A DNA stretch of 64,000 bases from JAAYBF01 sp963716445 (GTDB lineage: Bacteria > Actinomycetota > Thermoleophilia > Solirubrobacterales > Thermoleophilaceae), in contig OY970313.1 of the NCBI GenBank assembly GCA_963716445.1, positions 806,001-870,000 on the forward strand, written 5' to 3'. A program made the translations under genes and the position numbers. Below are positions 7,347 through 15,509 of the stretch, in pieces; the stretch's first letter is position 1, and each line of letters starts with the position of its first letter. The notes below the pieces were generated by a model. It was not told the DNA's origin and searched no databases. It saw nothing but the letters and a program-made list of their open reading frames with translations.

Positions 7347-9983
7347 GTGTTTGAGCGCTTCACAGAGCGGGCCCGCCAGGTGGTCGTCCTGGCCCAGGAG
7401 GAGGCCCGCATCCTCAAGCACAACTACATCGGCACCGAGCACATCCTGCTCGGCCTGCTCCGCGAGGAGGAGGGCCTTGCCGCGCGCGTCCTCGAGTCCC
7501 TCGACATCACCGTCGAGCGCGTCCGCGCGCAGGTCGTGCGGATCGTCGGGTCCGGCGAGGAGGTCACCTCCGGGCAGATCCCCTTCACCCCGCGCGCGAA
7601 GAAGGTGCTCGAGCTCGCGCTGCGCGAGGCGCTGTCGCTCGGCCACAACTACATCGGCACCGAGCACATCCTGCTCGGCCTGGTGCGCGAGAACGAGGGC
7701 GTCGCCGCCCGCATCCTGCTCGACTTCGACGCCGACTCGGAGAAGATCCGCAACGAGGTCATCCGGATGCTCTCCGGCCCCGGCGGCCGTCAGCGCCAGG
7801 GCGCCCAGGGCGCCCAGCAGGGCGAGGGCAAGAAGAGCTCGAAGCTGCTCGACCAGTTCGGTCGCAACCTGACCAAGCTCGCCGCCGAGGGCAAGCTCGA
7901 CCCGGTCGTCGGTCGCGAGACCGAGGTCGAGCGGATCATGCAGATCCTCTCGCGGCGCACGAAGAACAACCCGGTCCTGATCGGCGAGCCGGGCGTGGGC
8001 AAGACCGCCGTCGTCGAGGGGCTGGCGCAGCGGATCACCAGCGGCGAGGTGCCGGAGCTGCTCAAGAACAAGCAGATCTACACGCTCGACCTGGCCGCCC
8101 TGGTCGCCGGCTCGAAGTACCGCGGCGAGTTCGAGGAGCGCCTCAAGAAGGTGATGAAGGAGATCACCCAGCGCGGCGACATCATCCTGTTCATCGACGA
8201 GCTGCACAACCTCGTCGGCGCGGGCGCGGCCGAGGGCGCGATCGACGCGGCCTCGATCCTCAAGCCGGCGCTCGCCCGCGGCGAGCTGCAGACGATCGGC
8301 GCGACGACGCTCGACGAGTACCGCAAGTACCTCGAGCGCGACTCCGCGCTGGAGCGCCGCTTCCAGCAGATCCGCGTCGAGCAGCCCTCGACCGACGAGA
8401 CGGTCCAGATCCTCAAGGGCCTGCGCGACCGCTACGAGCAGCACCACCGCGTCGGCATCACCGACGAGGCGCTGCAGGCCGCCGCCGAGCTGGCCGACCG
8501 CTACATCTCAGACCGCTTCCTGCCCGACAAGGCGATCGACTTGATCGACGAGGCCGCCTCGCGCGCGCGGATCAAGTCGATGACGTCGCCGCCGGTCTAC
8601 CGCGAGCTCGAGGAGGAGATCGAGACGACGCGGCGCGACAAGGAGGCCGCGATCGAGGCGCAGGAGTTCGAGAAGGCCGCGAACCTCCGCGACCAGGAGC
8701 GTCAGCTCACGAACAAGAAGCGCGACCTCGAGGAGCAGTGGCGCTCCGGCGAGTCCGGCGAGCGCCCGGAGATCGGCGAGGAGGAGATCGCCGACATCGT
8801 CTCGATGTGGACCGGCATCCCGGTCTTCAAGCTGACCGAGGCCGAGACCCAGAAGCTGATGCGGATGGAGGACGAGCTGCACAAGCGCGTCATCGGCCAG
8901 CACGCCGCGATCGAGGCCGTCTCGAAGGCGATCCGCCGCTCGCGCGCCGGGCTGAAGGACCCCAAGCGCCCGACCGGCTCGTTCATCTTCCTCGGCCCCT
9001 CGGGCGTCGGCAAGACCGAGCTCGGGCGCACGCTCGCCGAGTTCCTCTTCGGCGACGAGGAGGCGATGGTCCGGATCGACATGTCCGAGTACATGGAGAA
9101 GCACTCCGTGTCGCGGCTGGTCGGATCGCCGCCCGGCTACATCGGCTACGACGAGGGCGGCCAGCTCACCGAGGCCGTGCGGCGCAAGCCGTACAGCGTG
9201 CTGCTGCTCGACGAGATCGAGAAGGCGCACCCGGACGTGTTCAACATCCTGTTGCAGATCCTCGAGGACGGCCGGCTGACCGACAGCCAGGGCCGCACCG
9301 TCGACTTCCGCAACGCGATCGTGATCATGACCTCGAACGTCGGCGCGGCGCAGATCGCCAAGAACACCGAGATCGGCTTCACCGTCGGCGAGGGCGACAC
9401 CGGCGTCACCTACGACCAGATGAAGACGCGGATCATGAGCGAGCTCAAGAAGGTCTTCCGGCCCGAGTTCCTCAACCGCATCGACGAGGTGATCGTCTTC
9501 CACAAGCTGACCAAGGACGAGATCAAGGAGATCGTCGAGCTGCTGCTGAAGCGGATCCGCGAGTCGCTCGCGGAGCGCGAGCTGTCGCTCAACCTCTCCG
9601 ACGACGCGGCCGACCTGCTCGTCGACAAGGGCTGGGACCCGTCGATGGGCGCCCGTCCGCTGCGCCGCGCGATCCAGCGCTACATCGAGGATCCGCTCGC
9701 CGACGAGGTGCTCGCGCAGACGCTGCATCCGGGCTCGACCGTCGAGGTCGAGAAGGCGCCGGACGACGACGAGCGCGAGGTGACGATCACGATCGCCAAG
9801 CCCGCTCGCAAGCGCGAGGCGGTCGGCGTCGGCGCCAAGGGCGGCGACGGCGACGGACCGGAGCGAGGCGACGGTGACGCCGACGGCGACAGCGAGGCGC
9901 GCCTGCCCGACGAGCCCGAGATCCTTCCGTCGGCCCCAGACGCTCCGCCGTCGCCCGACGACAGCGGCGCCGCGGACGACTAG
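7347..9983 (+). CDS. clpC: ATP-dependent Clp protease ATPase subunit ClpC
   Basis: A protein of 878 residues. Two Clp N repeats lie at about 1-145 (each with HNYIGTEHILLGL), then AAA1 with GEPGVGKTAVVEG and FIDELHNLVGAG, a UVR-like coiled middle segment, and AAA2 with GPSGVGKTELGRT. It unfolds substrates for ClpP and is the Hsp100 disaggregase of Gram-positives. The last 60 or so residues are an unusual Asp/Pro/Gly-rich tail without a clear motif. A GTG start follows AAGGA (7336-7340). TAGACT at 7221-7226 may be the promoter, giving a leader of about 115 nt. No ctsR or mcsAB is present beside it, unlike in Bacillus. Confidence 0.97.
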   Translation: MFERFTERARQVVVLAQEEARILKHNYIGTEHILLGLLREEEGLAARVLESLDITVERVRAQVVRIVGSGEEVTSGQIPFTPRAKKVLELALREALSLGHNYIGTEHILLGLVRENEGVAARILLDFDADSEKIRNEVIRMLSGPGGRQRQGAQGAQQGEGKKSSKLLDQFGRNLTKLAAEGKLDPVVGRETEVERIMQILSRRTKNNPVLIGEPGVGKTAVVEGLAQRITSGEVPELLKNKQIYTLDLAALVAGSKYRGEFEERLKKVMKEITQRGDIILFIDELHNLVGAGAAEGAIDAASILKPALARGELQTIGATTLDEYRKYLERDSALERRFQQIRVEQPSTDETVQILKGLRDRYEQHHRVGITDEALQAAAELADRYISDRFLPDKAIDLIDEAASRARIKSMTSPPVYRELEEEIETTRRDKEAAIEAQEFEKAANLRDQERQLTNKKRDLEEQWRSGESGERPEIGEEEIADIVSMWTGIPVFKLTEAETQKLMRMEDELHKRVIGQHAAIEAVSKAIRRSRAGLKDPKRPTGSFIFLGPSGVGKTELGRTLAEFLFGDEEAMVRIDMSEYMEKHSVSRLVGSPPGYIGYDEGGQLTEAVRRKPYSVLLLDEIEKAHPDVFNILLQILEDGRLTDSQGRTVDFRNAIVIMTSNVGAAQIAKNTEIGFTVGEGDTGVTYDQMKTRIMSELKKVFRPEFLNRIDEVIVFHKLTKDEIKEIVELLLKRIRESLAERELSLNLSDDAADLLVDKGWDPSMGARPLRRAIQRYIEDPLADEVLAQTLHPGSTVEVEKAPDDDEREVTITIAKPARKREAVGVGAKGGDGDGPERGDGDADGDSEARLPDEPEILPSAPDAPPSPDDSGAADD

Positions 9984-10014
9984 CCCGCCAGCGCGAGGTC
10001 GACTAGCCCCTGAG

Positions 10015-10061
10015 GTGAGGTCGACTTTTCGGACGCGATGCGTCCGAAAGGTCGACTTCAG
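10015..10061. repeat. 47-bp palindrome, copy A (after clpC)
   Basis: Arms of 21 bp flank a 5-bp centre (CGATG). The right arm carries CGTCCGAAAGGTCGACTTC, and the left arm pairs with it except for a few positions. It starts 31 nt after the clpC stop and 57 nt before radA. It is the least perfect of four copies in the window (10015, 27719, 50931, 53364). Confidence 0.85.
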
Positions 10062-10106
10062 CGGGGCGGGCGTCTCGTGGGAGGACGAGCCGTCCTGTTC
10101 TCGCCC

Positions 10107-10112
10107 TAGGTT
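10107..10112 (+). promoter_or_regulatory. putative leaderless -10 box (TAGGTT) of radA
   Basis: TAGGTT lies 6 nt upstream of the radA ATG, in a region with no Shine-Dalgarno site. Confidence 0.5.
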
Positions 10113-10118
10113 GGGCGG

Positions 10119-11480
10119 ATGGCGCGTGCGACCACCCATCACGTCTGCTCGGCCTGCGGGCACGAGTCGGCCAAGTGGCACGGGCGCTGCCCCGGCTGCG
10201 AGGAGTGGGGCACGCTGGCCGAGGAGGCGCGGCCCACGGCGCGAGCCGGCGCGGTCACGCGTGCGGGCGGCGGCGGCCGGGCGCTGACCCCCGTCGCGCT
10301 GGCGGACGTCGAGGCGCCGCGGGTGGCGCGGCTGCGGACCGGCATCGGGGAGCTCGACCGGGTGCTCGGCGGCGGGCTCGTGCCGGGCTCGCTGGTGCTG
10401 CTCGGCGGCTCGCCCGGGATCGGCAAGTCGACGATCGTCACGTCGGCGCTCGGCAACGTCGCCGCGGCGGGCGGTAGGGCGCTCTACGTCTCCGGCGAGG
10501 AGTCGGCCGCCCAGGTCCGGCTGCGCGCCGAGCGGCTCGGCGAGGGCGCGTTGCGCGTGCCGATCGTCGCCGAGACCGACCTCGACGCGGTCGTCGCGAC
10601 GCTGGAGGCCGAGCGGCCCGACGTCTGCGTGGTCGACTCGGTCCAGGTCATGCACGCCGCGGGCCTTGCCGGCGCGGCGGGCTCGGTCGGCCAGGTTCGC
10701 GAGGTCGCCGGCCGGCTGATGCGCGTCGCCAAGGAGCGCGGCGTGGCGATCGTCCTCGTCGGGCACGTCACCAAGGAGGGGGCGCTCGCCGGACCGCGCG
10801 TCCTCGAGCACCTCGTCGACTGCGTGCTCAGCTTCGAGGGCGAGCGCGAGCGCACCTACCGCACCCTGCGCGCGCTGAAGAACCGGTTCGGCTCGACCAA
10901 CGAGGCGGGGGTGTTCGAGATGCGCGACGAGGGGCTCGTCGAGGTCGAGGACGCCTCGGCCCGCTTCGTCGCCGAGGCGGCTCAGGCGCCCGGCTCGGCG
11001 ATCCTCTGCGCGATGGAGGGCTCGCGACCCCTGCTGGTCGAGGTCCAGGCGCTGGTCGCGCCGACCGAGCTGGTCCCGCCGCGCCGGATGGCCAACGGCA
11101 TCGACCGCAACCGCCTCGCGCTCGTCCTCGCCGTCCTGGTCCGCCACGGCGGTATCTCGCTCGGCGGAAGCGACGTCTTCGTCTCGCTCGCCGGCGGGGT
11201 CCGCATCGACGAGCCCGGCGCCGACCTCGCCGTGGCGCTCGCGGTCGCCTCCGCCGCCGCCGGCAAGCCGCTCGGCCGGGACGGTCGGCCGCTCGCCGCC
11301 TTCGGGGAGCTCGGCCTGACCGGCGAGCTGCGCCATGCCGCGCACCCCGATCGTCGCCTCGCCGAGGCGTCCAAGTTCGGCCTCGCGGACGTCCTTCACC
11401 CCGGTCCAGGCCTGCCGGACCTCCGCGCGGCGCTGAGGGCCGCGATTGACCGATCCGTCGGTCAACCACGCGCTGCATAG
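10119..11480 (+). CDS. radA: DNA repair protein RadA/Sms
   Basis: A protein of 453 residues. A C4 zinc finger at the N-terminus (CSACGHESAKWHGRCPGC) is followed by a RecA-like ATPase with Walker A GGSPGIGKST, the RadA-specific LKNRFGSTNE motif and a Lon-like C-terminal domain. It promotes branch migration in recombination as a hexameric helicase (family knowledge). It lies between clpC and disA as in Bacillus. Its last codons contain a perfect inverted repeat (11446-11465) that may serve disA. Confidence 0.96.
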   Translation: MARATTHHVCSACGHESAKWHGRCPGCEEWGTLAEEARPTARAGAVTRAGGGGRALTPVALADVEAPRVARLRTGIGELDRVLGGGLVPGSLVLLGGSPGIGKSTIVTSALGNVAAAGGRALYVSGEESAAQVRLRAERLGEGALRVPIVAETDLDAVVATLEAERPDVCVVDSVQVMHAAGLAGAAGSVGQVREVAGRLMRVAKERGVAIVLVGHVTKEGALAGPRVLEHLVDCVLSFEGERERTYRTLRALKNRFGSTNEAGVFEMRDEGLVEVEDASARFVAEAAQAPGSAILCAMEGSRPLLVEVQALVAPTELVPPRRMANGIDRNRLALVLAVLVRHGGISLGGSDVFVSLAGGVRIDEPGADLAVALAVASAAAGKPLGRDGRPLAAFGELGLTGELRHAAHPDRRLAEASKFGLADVLHPGPGLPDLRAALRAAIDRSVGQPRAA

Positions 11481-11491
11481 CGGAATTCCGC
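11446..11491. promoter_or_regulatory. two palindromes upstream of disA
   Basis: TTGACCGA-TCCG-TCGGTCAA (11446-11465) has perfect 8-bp arms and lies in the 3' end of radA. GCGGAATTCCGC (11480-11491) is a perfect 12-bp palindrome starting at the last base of the radA stop codon. Both lie 40-90 bp upstream of the disA start, where operators would be expected. A role is inferred only from position and symmetry. Confidence 0.4.
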
Positions 11492-11520
11492 ACTGCAAAG
11501 CCTTTTTTCCCGCTTTCGCG

Positions 11521-11526
11521 TACAAT
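11521..11526 (+). promoter_or_regulatory. putative leaderless -10 box (TACAAT) of disA
   Basis: TACAAT is a near-consensus -10 hexamer, 5 nt before GTG 11532 and 8 nt before ATG 11535. It is the best -10 match in the window. Confidence 0.55.
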
Positions 11527-11534
11527 CCGCGGTG

Positions 11535-12644
11535 ATGCCGTACGCCGGAGATGACGCTTCAGAGCTAGAGGGTAGGCAGGAACCTCGACTCGTACGGGCA
11601 TTGGAGATGATCGCGCCCGGCAGCGCCGTGCGCGAGGGCATCGACAGCATCGTCCAGGCGCGCACCGGCGCGTTGATCTGCATCGGCGACAGCGACGAGC
11701 TGGCGTTCCTCTACTCGGGCGGCCTGAAGCTCGAGGTCGACTACACGCCGGCGCTGCTGTTCCAGCTCGCCAAGATGGACGGCGCGATCATCCTGTCGTC
11801 GTCCGGCACGAAGATCCACTGGGCCAACGTCCAGCTGATGCCGGACCCGACGATCCTCTCGCTCGAGACGGGCACCCGCCACCGCACCGCGGAGCGCGTT
11901 TCGAAGCAGACCGACGCGCTGGTGATCGCGATCTCGCAAGCGCGCAGCGTCGTCTCGCTCTACCTCGACGGCGCCAAGTACATCCTCGAGGACATCCCGG
12001 TCGTGCTCGCCAAGGCGAACCAGGCGCTCGCGACGCTCGACAAGTACCGCAGCCGGCTCGACCAGGTGTCGACGCGGCTGACCGCGCTCGAGTTCGAGGG
12101 CGGCACGACGCTCCACGACGTGCTCACCGTGCTCCAGCGCTCGGAGCTGGTGACGCGCATGGCGGTCGAGATCGAGCGCTACATCGTCGAGCTCGGCGCC
12201 GAGGGCCGGCTGATCGAGATGCAGCTCGAGGAGACGATGGTCGGCGTCGCCGCCGAGAAGTCCGCGCTGGTCTACGACTACCTCGCCGAGGTCGGCGAGG
12301 ACAACTTCGCGAACGTGCTCGACTCGCTCGCGCGGATGCCGCACCAGGACCTGCTCGACTTCGGGATGCTGGCCGAGATACTCGGCTACGACCGCAAGCT
12401 GAACACGCTCGACCACCCGGTCTCGCCGCGCGGATATCGCGTGCTGGGACGGATACCCCGCCTGCCGAAGCTCGTCGTCCAGGGAATCGTGCAGGAGTTC
12501 GGGGGGCTGGACGAGATCCTGGCCGCCGGCAACGGCGACCTGGAGTCGGTCGAGGGGGTGGGCGACGTGCGGGCGAAGGACATTCGCGAGGGCCTGCGTC
12601 GCCTACAGGAGATCAACCTCGTGGACAGGTACCTGCAAACGTAA
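11535..12644 (+). CDS. disA: diadenylate cyclase, DNA-integrity scanning protein DisA
   Basis: A protein of 369 residues. The N-terminal DAC domain has MDGAIILSSSG (the DGA metal-binding motif) and TRHRTAERVSKQTDALVIAI (the RHR motif). A helical linker follows, then a C-terminal helix-hairpin-helix DNA-binding region (LESVEGVGDVRAKDIREGL). It makes c-di-AMP from two ATP and scans DNA for branched structures. ATG 11535 was preferred over the adjacent GTG because of the TACAAT spacing. Location after radA is conserved in Gram-positives. Confidence 0.96.
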   Translation: MPYAGDDASELEGRQEPRLVRALEMIAPGSAVREGIDSIVQARTGALICIGDSDELAFLYSGGLKLEVDYTPALLFQLAKMDGAIILSSSGTKIHWANVQLMPDPTILSLETGTRHRTAERVSKQTDALVIAISQARSVVSLYLDGAKYILEDIPVVLAKANQALATLDKYRSRLDQVSTRLTALEFEGGTTLHDVLTVLQRSELVTRMAVEIERYIVELGAEGRLIEMQLEETMVGVAAEKSALVYDYLAEVGEDNFANVLDSLARMPHQDLLDFGMLAEILGYDRKLNTLDHPVSPRGYRVLGRIPRLPKLVVQGIVQEFGGLDEILAAGNGDLESVEGVGDVRAKDIREGLRRLQEINLVDRYLQT

Positions 12645-12686
12645 CCACTGAGCCCAGGCGCCGCCGCGCCAGGCTCGTTTTCGACT

Positions 12687-12692
12687 AGGAGG
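12687..12692 (+). promoter_or_regulatory. Shine-Dalgarno site that points to an ATT start for carD
   Basis: AGGAGG is followed after 6 nt by ATT (12699), in frame with carD. The next candidate, GTG 12729, has only AGGAG three bases upstream, a cramped spacing. No ATG or GTG lies in frame between the upstream stop (12642) and 12729. Confidence 0.55.
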
Positions 12693-12698
12693 CCAGTC

Positions 12699-13280
12699 AT
12701 TTCCGAGACGACCATCGATCAGGAGCTCGTGGACCTCGAGATCACCCGTGAGATGCCCCATATCGAGTACGAGATCGGGGACAACGTCGTGTATCCGCAT
12801 CACGGGGCTGGCAAGGTCCTCAAGAAGGAGCAGAAGGAGGTGCTCGGCGAGAAGCGCGCCTACCTCACGATCAAGATCCTCCACAACGACATGACCGTCA
12901 TGGTCCCCTGCGAGAACGCGGGCATGGCGGGGTTGCGCCGCGTGATCGGCGAGGAGGCCGTGGCCAAGGTCCTCGCCGTGCTGCGCGACGACGTCAGCGA
13001 GATGCCGAAGAACTGGAACCGGCGCTTCAAGCACAACCGCGAGAAGATCAAGACCGGCGACGTCTACGAGCTCGCCGAGGTCGTTCGCAACCTCGCGATC
13101 CGCGAGTCGGAGAAGGGCCTCTCGACCGGCGAGAAGCAGATGTACACCCGCGCCAAGAAGATCCTCGCCTCCGAGCTGATGTATGCGCTCGAGATGGAGG
13201 AGGACGAGGCCGAGGAGCACCTCGACTCGCTGATCGAGGACGCTCACTCGGACCGCATGGGGGCCGCCGCATCCGCGTAG
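12699..13280 (+). CDS. carD: CarD-family RNA polymerase-binding regulator
   Basis: A protein of 193 residues if translation starts at ATT 12699, or 183 from GTG 12729. The CarD/TRCF interaction domain contains IGDNVVYPHHGAGKVLKKE, followed by a helical C-terminal domain with WNRRFKHNREKI and the TGEKQMYTRAKKILASEL stretch. CarD binds the RNA polymerase beta subunit and stabilises the open promoter complex (family knowledge). The ATT start is inferred from a six-base Shine-Dalgarno match at ideal spacing. The last codons overlap the apparent start of ispD. carD next to ispD-ispF is typical of actinobacteria. Confidence 0.9.
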   Translation: MSETTIDQELVDLEITREMPHIEYEIGDNVVYPHHGAGKVLKKEQKEVLGEKRAYLTIKILHNDMTVMVPCENAGMAGLRRVIGEEAVAKVLAVLRDDVSEMPKNWNRRFKHNREKIKTGDVYELAEVVRNLAIRESEKGLSTGEKQMYTRAKKILASELMYALEMEEDEAEEHLDSLIEDAHSDRMGAAASA

Positions 13281-13933
13281 CGATCGTCGCGGCCGGCGGT
13301 GACGGCGAGCGTCTCGGGGCCGATGGGCCCAAGGCGTTCGTCGAGTGCGCCGGACGGCCGCTGCTGGACTGGAGCGTGGACGTTCTCGGCGCGGTCTGCG
13401 ATCGCGTCGTGGTCGCGGTGCCCGACGGGTACGCGGACGCCGAGGCGGAGGGCCACGAGCGCGTCGTGGGGGGACGATCGCGCTCGGAGTCGGTGCGCAA
13501 CGCGCTGAGCGCGGCGCCGGAGGCCGACATCGCGGTCGTCCACGACGCCGCGCGCCCGCTGGTGACGGCGGAGCTCGTCGAGCGCTGCGTGGCGGCGATC
13601 CATGCGCCGGGGGTCGACGGCGCCGTGGCGGCGGCGCCGGTCACCGACACGATCAAGGAGGCGGACGCGTCCGGGCGGGTGCTGCGGACGCTCGACCGCG
13701 GAACGCTGTGGGCGGTCCAGACGCCGCAGGTGTTCTGGGCCGACGTCCTCCGCGGAGCGCTCGACGCCGACGCGAAGATGCTGGCGGAGGCGACCGACGA
13801 CGCCGGCCTGGTCGAGGCGGGCGGCGGAACGGTGGCGATCGTCGAGGCGCCGCGCGAGAACATCAAGGTCACCACGCCGCTCGATCTCGGGCTGGCGGGG
13901 ACGCTGCTCGGCCGGCGGCTGGCCGACGCGTAG
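13271..13933 (+). CDS. ispD: 2-C-methyl-D-erythritol 4-phosphate cytidylyltransferase
   Basis: A protein of 220 residues assuming an ATC start. The family N-terminus RVAIVAAGGDGERLG is encoded directly after ATC 13271 and overlaps the carD stop. Upstream in this frame there is no ATG, GTG or TTG within the visible part of carD, and the first downstream GTG (13376) would delete the CTP-binding loop. Other motifs are GRSRSESVRNAL, HDAARPLVTAELV and TLWAVQTPQVF. It makes CDP-methylerythritol in the MEP isoprenoid pathway. Alternatives are a -1 frameshift fusion with carD or a base error in the start codon. Confidence 0.85.
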   Translation: MRVAIVAAGGDGERLGADGPKAFVECAGRPLLDWSVDVLGAVCDRVVVAVPDGYADAEAEGHERVVGGRSRSESVRNALSAAPEADIAVVHDAARPLVTAELVERCVAAIHAPGVDGAVAAAPVTDTIKEADASGRVLRTLDRGTLWAVQTPQVFWADVLRGALDADAKMLAEATDDAGLVEAGGGTVAIVEAPRENIKVTTPLDLGLAGTLLGRRLADA

Positions 13934-13936
13934 GCT
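13931..13936 (+). promoter_or_regulatory. putative leaderless -10 box (TAGGCT) of the PHP gene
   Basis: TAGGCT overlaps the ispD stop codon and lies 8 nt before GTG 13945. Confidence 0.45.
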
Positions 13937-13944
13937 GCCCGGCC

Positions 13945-14772
13945 GTGCTGACCGACTACCACGTCCACCTGCGCCCCGACGACGAGGGCACGCCGGCGTC
14001 GGAGTACTTCACCGCGGCGAACGCCGACCGCTACCGCGAGGCGGCGGCCGCGGCGGGGATCGCCGAGCTCGGGGTCGCCGAGCACGTCCACCGCTTCGTC
14101 CAGGCGCTCGACGTCTGGGAGCACCCGTTCTGGCGCGCGAGCGCCCGCGACGACGTCGACGCCTACTGCGAGTTCGTCGCCGCCCAGCCGGGGCTGCGGC
14201 TGGGGATCGAGGCCGACTTCGTCCCCGGGCGCGAGGACCGGATGGCGACGCTGCTCGACGCCCGCGACTGGGACTACGTCGTCGGGTCGGTGCACTTCCT
14301 GCGCGACGCCGCGGTCGACATGCGCGGCGACTGGGACGTCTGGCGCTCGGCCGATCCAGACAAGGTCTGGGCGCGCTACTTCGAGACGCTCGGCGAGGCG
14401 GCCCGCAGCGGGATGTTCGACATCCTCGCCCACCCCGACCTGATCAAGGTCTGGGGTCGCGACGCGCCGCTGCCCGACGGCGACCTGCGCCGCTTCTACG
14501 AGCTGGCGATGGACGGCATCGCCGAGTCCGACGTGGCGATCGAGGTGTCGACGGCCGGCCTGCGCAAGCCGGTCGCGGAGATCTATCCGGCCGCTCCCTT
14601 CCTCGAGATGTGCCTCGAGGCCGGACGGCCTGTCGCGCTGTCGAGCGACGCTCACGTGCCGGAGCACCTCGGTCACGAGTACGAGCGCGCGGTCGACTGG
14701 CTGGCCGGGCTCGGCGTCGCCGAGCTCGCGGTCTTCGAGCGGCGCCGGCGGCGCCTGGAGCCGATCGGGTGA
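13945..14772 (+). CDS. PHP-domain phosphatase, histidinol-phosphatase type
   Basis: A protein of 275 residues. It begins LTDYHVHLRPDDEGTP, the first metal-binding motif of PHP phosphoesterases. GVAEHVHRF, IEADFVPGRE, VVGSVHFL, ILAHPDLIKVWG and LSSDAHVPEHLG supply the other His/Asp/Glu ligands. HisK-type histidinol-phosphate phosphatases have this architecture, but the isoprenoid context does not confirm the substrate. Its TGA overlaps GTG 14769, and its last 25 bases or so have been copied into the repeat array that follows. Confidence 0.85.
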   Translation: MLTDYHVHLRPDDEGTPASEYFTAANADRYREAAAAAGIAELGVAEHVHRFVQALDVWEHPFWRASARDDVDAYCEFVAAQPGLRLGIEADFVPGREDRMATLLDARDWDYVVGSVHFLRDAAVDMRGDWDVWRSADPDKVWARYFETLGEAARSGMFDILAHPDLIKVWGRDAPLPDGDLRRFYELAMDGIAESDVAIEVSTAGLRKPVAEIYPAAPFLEMCLEAGRPVALSSDAHVPEHLGHEYERAVDWLAGLGVAELAVFERRRRRLEPIG

Positions 14773-14999
14773 GCATGCGCAGCGGCATTGGCTACGGCTC
14801 GCACCGGTTTGGCGAGCGGCGCCGGCGGCGCCTGGAGTGGGTCGGGTGAGCATGCGCAACGGCATCGGTTACGGCTCGCACCGGTTTGGCGAGCGGCGCC
14901 GGCGGCGCCTGGAGTGGGTCGGGTGAGCATGCGCAACGGCATCGGTTACGACTCGCACCGGTTTGGCGACGGGCGCCGGCTGTGCCTGGAGTGGGTCGG
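14769..14999 (+). repeat. three 77-bp tandem copies of the PHP-ispF junction
   Basis: Units begin at 14769, 14846 and 14923, and the fourth position (15000) is the real ispF start. Each unit joins the first 50 or so bases of ispF (GTGAGCATGCGCAACGGCAT and onward) to the last 25 or so of the PHP gene (GCCGGCGGCGCCTGGAG and onward). The join falls in a short homology around GAGCGGCGCCGG. Every unit encodes a 26-codon reading frame from GTG to a TGA that overlaps the next GTG, so the units form a chain of overlapping mini-ORFs leading into ispF. Confidence 0.93.
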
Positions 15000-15005
15000 G
15001 TGAGC

Positions 15006-15509
15006 ATGCGCAACGGCATCGGTTATGACTCGCACCGCTTTGGCGAGGGGCGCCGGCTGATCCTCGGGGGCGTCGAGGTCCCGGGCGCCGAGCGGGGCCT
15101 GGAGGGCCACTCGGACGCCGACGTGCTGACGCACGCGGTGATCGACGCGCTGCTCGGCGCGGCGGCGCTCGGCGACATCGGCCTGCACTTCCCCGACGAC
15201 GACGAGCGCTGGCGCGACGCCGACTCGATGGTGCTGCTGCGCGAGGTCGTCGCCCTGCTCGCTCGGGCGGGCTGGGCGGCGGCGAACGTCGACGCCACGG
15301 TGATCTGCGAGGTGCCGAAGCTCGGTCCCCACCGCGAGGCGATGCGCGCGAGCCTGGCCGCAGCGCTCGCGCTCGAGCCCGGCGCGGTCAACGTCAAGTT
15401 CACGACCAACGAGCGGATGGGCTCCATCGGCCGCGGCGAGGGCATCGCCGCGCTAGCGACCGCCACCATCCGCCCCGAGCAGGCCCTAAAGAGCCAAATG
15501 GACGTTTGA
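15006..15509 (+). CDS. ispF: 2-C-methyl-D-erythritol 2,4-cyclodiphosphate synthase
   Basis: A protein of 167 residues. It begins RNGIGYDSHRF with the DxH zinc ligands, then GLEGHSDADVLTHAVIDALL and GDIGLHFPDDD, and ends with FTTNERMGSIGRGEGIAALA. It cyclises CDP-ME 2-phosphate in the MEP pathway and normally forms a zinc-dependent trimer. ATG 15006 or GTG 15000 could start it. The latter overlaps the stop of the last mini-ORF. The stop codon region is overlapped by the first GTGGACG-type palindrome. Confidence 0.96.
   Translation: MRNGIGYDSHRFGEGRRLILGGVEVPGAERGLEGHSDADVLTHAVIDALLGAAALGDIGLHFPDDDERWRDADSMVLLREVVALLARAGWAAANVDATVICEVPKLGPHREAMRASLAAALALEPGAVNVKFTTNERMGSIGRGEGIAALATATIRPEQALKSQMDV

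Noticed and set aside
10015..10061. The 47-bp palindromes considered as classic rho-independent terminators
   Set aside because: None has a T-run on either side, and one copy lies within a coding frame. A termination role remains possible but not of the classic kind.
8508..11525. A 1,005-codon open frame on the minus strand over clpC, radA and disA
   Set aside because: It is a shadow of the high-GC codon pattern. The opposite strand has clear ClpC/RadA motifs and this translation is Arg/Gly/Leu-rich without domains.
12729..13280. GTG 12729 as the carD start
   Set aside because: Possible but less supported: the AGGAG upstream is only 3 nt away, while ATT 12699 has AGGAGG at 6 nt. Kept as the alternative.
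14769..14999. The 77-bp tandem units considered as a CRISPR array
   Set aside because: The units are contiguous with no variable spacers and are plainly copied from the flanking genes.
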